Assembly (NCBI RefSeq): GCF_024599655.1 | Contig: NZ_CP102247.1 | Span: forward strand, 1,860,001 to 1,924,000 | DNA from: Enterobacter asburiae | Lineage (GTDB): Bacteria > Pseudomonadota > Gammaproteobacteria > Enterobacterales > Enterobacteriaceae | Direction of reading: 5' to 3' | Length of the DNA stretch: 64,000 nt | Shown here: positions 61,509 to 64,000 of the stretch, piece after piece | Position numbering within the stretch: the first letter of the stretch is position 1 | How the letters are laid out: the number at the start of each line of letters is the position of its first letter | Translations under genes and position numbers: made by a program | The notes under the pieces: model-generated | Seen by the model: only the letters and a program-made list of their open reading frames with translations | The model's database searches: none | What the model was told of the DNA's origin: nothing

Positions 61509-61726
61509 GATGCTCCCTCGTCAATGATTATGTAACTAAATAAATCATCACACGTTGTGTGGTTAATCATTGGGAGCCAGATCTGATTTGTTAAATTTCA
61601 GCAAAAGCAGAAGGTTGGAGATAGGAAGCAGACTTTATCTCGTATGGGACGTAAATCCACATTCAACAGCTATTCAAAGTGTTTTAATAATATTAAAAAC
61701 TAACAGCGACAGCCCTGGTCCGGCTG

Positions 61727-61865
61727 TAAATCGCCGAAGCGTTTCCGTAAGGCCGGGTCGAGGCGCAGGGATGCGCCGAGAGGGCGTGGCCTGCAGGGAT
61801 GCAGGCTCATGCCCGACCCGATAGCCTGAAGGAATAAGCTGAGGGTACCGCGAAGCGGCGATTTA
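61727..61865. repeat. Nested palindromic element with two GGGA-loop hairpins
   Basis: An outer 10-bp stem (TAAATCGCCG 61727-61736 with CGGCGATTTA 61856-61865) encloses a 7-bp stem (CGGGTCG 61754-61760 with CGACCCG 61814-61820). That stem encloses two hairpins with the same GGGA loop: GGCGCA-GGGA-TGCGCC (61762-61777) and GCCTGCA-GGGA-TGCAGGC (61789-61806). The second is extended by GGCGTG/CATGCC. This is either a structured RNA or a mobile palindromic repeat; the sequence alone does not decide. Confidence 0.6.
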
Positions 61866-61884
61866 CCGCCGGGAGCCCGGGTTG

Positions 61885-61913
61885 CCAGGGTGGTGGCGAT
61901 TGAGCCACCCTGG
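61885..61913. terminator. Hairpin beside the nested element
   Basis: A perfect 9-bp stem CCAGGGTGG / CCACCCTGG with an 11-nt loop. There is no T-run, so it may instead be part of the neighbouring repeat. Confidence 0.4.
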
Positions 61914-61988
61914 CACGTTCACCGGTCATGTCGTTACAGAGTAGCAAGGAACATAAAGTGAACGGAATGACCACTACAGCCGTATGTT

Positions 61989-62025
61989 CCCCTCACCCTA
62001 ACCCTCTCCCCAGAGGGGCGAGGGG
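61989..62025. repeat. C-rich intergenic repeat (CCCTCACCCTAACCCTCTCCCC type)
   Basis: CCCCTCACCCTAACCCTCTC and the complementary GGGGCGAGGGG just after it fold into a hairpin. This C-rich phrase is, as I recall, widespread as an intergenic repeat in enterobacterial and other genomes. It follows ftnB (minus strand) and may act as its transcript end. Confidence 0.6.
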
Positions 62026-62067
62026 ATTATTTCGTGCCTTAACCTGCGTAGGAGCAGATTAAAAAAC

Positions 62068-62571
62068 TCAGTGGTGCTGCACCGCCACAATGTCGAGCAG
62101 GTGGCGGTCAGTTTGCTCAGGACATAAACCCGCCTGCTGCGCATTATGGATCTCATCCGCCAGCGTCTTCAGCAGCATGCCATCCTGCTGCTGCTCTTTG
62201 TCCATATCACGTAAGAATTTGAGCGTCGTAATGTCCTGCTGCGCTTTGGCTTCATCGGCCAGCTTGCTGAGAGTGCTGCAGCGTTGTTCATACTCTTCAA
62301 GCGTTTTCTGAAACAGTTCTTCCAGGCAAGAGAAGTTCTCATTGATCCCATCAAGGGCTTTAACGACAGGATTTGCCCCCGCGGCTTTCAGGAAGTTAAA
62401 GACACGCATCATATGGGTGACGTTACTTTGCGCCTGAGAGCGAAAGAATGTCGCAGATCCCGTGAGGCTATTCTCGGCACACCACGCGCTTAAGTGAAGG
62501 TGCAGATTCGAGGCGTAGAACTCAAGGTTCATCTGCGCGTTAAGTTTTTGCATCATCGTTTGGGTAGCCAT
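62068..62571 (-). CDS. ftnB: Ferritin-like protein FtnB
   Basis: A 167-residue ferritin paralogue matching E. coli FtnB (NLEFYASNLHLHLSAWC, FFRSQAQSNVTHMMRVFNFLK). In place of the QEEMTHM block of FtnA it reads QSNVTHM, so one ferroxidase Glu is missing, as is usual in FtnB. In Salmonella FtnB helps iron-sulfur repair and virulence. ATG 62571 is chosen because AAGGA lies 7 nt upstream; ATG 62577 and a longer frame to 62631 are less likely. Confidence 0.93.
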   Translation of the reverse strand: MATQTMMQKLNAQMNLEFYASNLHLHLSAWCAENSLTGSATFFRSQAQSNVTHMMRVFNFLKAAGANPVVKALDGINENFSCLEELFQKTLEEYEQRCSTLSKLADEAKAQQDITTLKFLRDMDKEQQQDGMLLKTLADEIHNAQQAGLCPEQTDRHLLDIVAVQHH

Positions 62572-63349
62572 ACTCATATCCTTATTGACTGTGGGACGTG
62601 ATGTCCGTTGCTTAACCTGAGGGCCAGGCAAATACGAAGAAAAGAGCAGAAATACACATTCTGCCGTGACCGAAATTCACTTCCTGTGTTCGATATAAAT
62701 AAGCATACCCTTGTCTATGGTCTAAGAAAACTCTTAATTAGGCTGTGTTTACCATACATTACAAAGTTTAATATAGTACAGAAATGCAATTAGCTCGCCA
62801 TGAATTGAATCTTGGTTAATGCTCTAATAATTAACGATTTTTATTAAGGTGACACACTGTTACTCTTTCGAAAATATTAAGTTGGAATAATGCTCCGTGA
62901 AAATGAGAAATACGGATTAATCGTTTCGAATATATGATGTGCTAATAAAATTGCGTTAAATCAAATTCTGCTGAATAACGTTTTTCCAGGTGCCTGGTGC
63001 ATTTTTGATGAAAAACATGTTGAACCCCTTTAACGCCAGGTGGCGTTTTGCCCGCTGAGGGGCATCAGGGATATCTTAGCTAATCTTATGGATAATTCTG
63101 CTTAACCCACTTTCATTTGTCTGACAAATCCTGCCTTTTTTATGTCATTTTTCGCTGAATTTATGTACGCAATTACTGTAATTCTGCGGTGTGATGGGGC
63201 TCTCTTATGGATGATTAATTTCCCGCTAAAACTATCACCAGCAATAACGCTTATGACGAGGTAAGCGCTAATGCCTTGTTTTAAGTCCGATTAAATAAGA
63301 AGCACGCACTTATTCCCTACAGAAAAGAATGCTAAAGCTGGAGTTTACC
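62572..63349. other. ftnB / araF spacer
   Basis: A stretch of 778 bp with no credible gene, AT-rich in its left half. The right half, within about 270 bp of araF, holds AraC-like half-sites and should be the araFGH control region. Confidence 0.6.
63085..63104 (-). promoter_or_regulatory. Putative AraC half-site
   Basis: On the minus strand AAGCAGAATTATCCATAAG closely follows the AraC I1-type half-site (TAGC-N7-TCCATA). A second, partial match with the conserved TCCATAAG core lies at 63203-63217. Arabinose-dependent control of araFGH by AraC is established in E. coli. Confidence 0.6.
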
Positions 63350-64000
63350 ATGCACAAATTTACTAAAGCGCTGGCGGCCATCGGTCTGGCTGCCGTTATG
63401 TCACAATCCGCTATCGCTGAGAATTTAAAACTCGGTTTTCTGGTAAAACAGCCCGAAGAGCCCTGGTTCCAGACTGAGTGGAAATTCGCCGATAAAGCCG
63501 GGAAAGATTTAGGTTTTGAAGTGATTAAAATCGCCGTGCCTGACGGTGAAAAAACCCTGAACGCCATCGACAGCCTGGCGGCCAGCGGTGCAAAAGGTTT
63601 CGTTATCTGTACCCCGGATCCAAAGCTGGGATCGGCAATTGCGGCGAAAGCGCGCGGGTACGATATGAAGGTCATCGCGGTTGACGATCAGTTCGTTAAC
63701 GCCAAAGGCAAGCCGATGGACACCGTCCCGCTGGTCATGATGGCGGCGACCAAAATCGGCGAACGCCAGGGCCAGGAACTCTATAAAGAGATGCAAAAAC
63801 GCGGCTGGGATGTCAAAGAGACCGCGGTGATGGCCATCACGGCAGACGAACTGGATACGGCACGCCGTCGTACTACCGGTTCAATGGACGCGCTGAAGGC
63901 GGCCGGTTTCCCGGAAAAACAGATCTACAAAGTCCCAACCAAATCTAACGATATCCCGGGCGCTTTCGACGCCGCGAACTCTATGCTGGTCCAGCATCCG
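63350..64000 (+). CDS. araF: L-arabinose-binding periplasmic protein AraF (cut by window edge)
   Basis: The first 217 residues of the arabinose-binding protein of the AraFGH ABC importer. The signal peptide is MHKFTKALAAIGLAAVMSQS then AIA, with the mature start at ENLKLGFLVKQPEEPWFQ as in E. coli. Ligand-region motifs are FVICTPDPKLGSAIAAKARG and VIAVDDQFVN. GGAG lies 6 nt before the ATG at 63350. araG and araH should follow beyond the window. Confidence 0.97.
   Translation, partial: MHKFTKALAAIGLAAVMSQSAIAENLKLGFLVKQPEEPWFQTEWKFADKAGKDLGFEVIKIAVPDGEKTLNAIDSLAASGAKGFVICTPDPKLGSAIAAKARGYDMKVIAVDDQFVNAKGKPMDTVPLVMMAATKIGERQGQELYKEMQKRGWDVKETAVMAITADELDTARRRTTGSMDALKAAGFPEKQIYKVPTKSNDIPGAFDAANSMLVQHP

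Larger units (their letters stand above)
61509..62067. other. Gene-free region with structured repeats
   Basis: A stretch of 559 bp between the Dcu-type carrier gene and ftnB, with no credible coding frame. It holds the nested hairpin element (61727-61865), an adjacent hairpin (61885-61913) and a C-rich repeat hairpin (61989-62025). Confidence 0.7.

Overview
The window is typical enterobacterial chromosome, most likely Enterobacter or a close relative. Gene order follows the E. coli/Salmonella stretch that runs from yedJ-dcm-vsr through rcsA, the fli genes, fliA, sdiA, uvrY-uvrC, pgsA and the glyW-cysT-leuZ tRNAs to yecA, tyrP, ftnA, ftnB and araF. Proteins match their E. coli counterparts closely. 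The Salmonella-type flagellin methylase fliB and a Klebsiella-type cytosolic NADH:fumarate reductase are also present.

Layout. (1) 1-8.9 kb is an anaerobic C4-dicarboxylate module. A class I fumarase (cut by the window edge) and a DASS transporter run left. A three-domain fumarate reductase and its flavin transferase ApbE run right. The DcuS-DcuR sensor pair follows. A perfect FNR box lies in the divergent spacer. (2) 9-11.2 kb holds a MurQ-like SIS protein with an altered active site and an OmpC/OmpS-type porin. (3) 11.4-20.5 kb holds yedJ, dcm-vsr, yedA, yedI, yodC, dgcQ, yedP, the sRNA DsrA, yodD, dsrB and rcsA. (4) 20.7-40.2 kb is flagellar: fliR to fliL, fliK to fliF, fliE, fliT-S-D, a very short fliC, fliB, fliA and fliZ, with yedD and amyA embedded. 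FlhDC and sigma-28 sites are visible. (5) 40.3-48.9 kb holds cystine uptake (tcyJ, dcyD, tcyL, tcyN), sdiA, yecF, uvrY-uvrC, pgsA and three tRNAs. (6) 48.9-55.5 kb is inserted between leuZ and yecA relative to E. coli. It has two parts: an AT-richer orphan type VI secretion cargo operon (Hcp, Tlde1-type toxin, probable membrane immunity protein) and a five-gene Liv-type ABC transporter. (7) 55.9-64 kb holds yecA, tyrP, an unrecognised Cys-tailed protein, ftnA, yecR, the 27-residue azuC, yecJ, a DcuA/DcuB-family carrier, a structured non-coding element, ftnB and the start of araF.

How it works together. Fumarase makes fumarate from malate. The DASS carrier and the DcuB-type carrier would exchange C4-dicarboxylates. 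The cytosolic reductase uses fumarate to reoxidise NADH, and ApbE attaches its covalent FMN. DcuSR senses dicarboxylates and FNR senses lack of oxygen. In the motility block, FlhDC activates the class 2 genes and FliA the class 3 genes, while RcsA, DsrA and DgcQ sit beside them and act on capsule and on the motile-to-sessile switch.

The items most worth a second look are the hcp-tlde1-immunity trio next to leuZ, the nested hairpin element near 61.8 kb with two CsrA-like loops, the divergent MurQ-like protein, and the minimal flagellin next to an intact methylase gene. I see no CRISPR array, insertion sequence, integrase or prophage. All family names come from recalled sequence similarity, not from a search.
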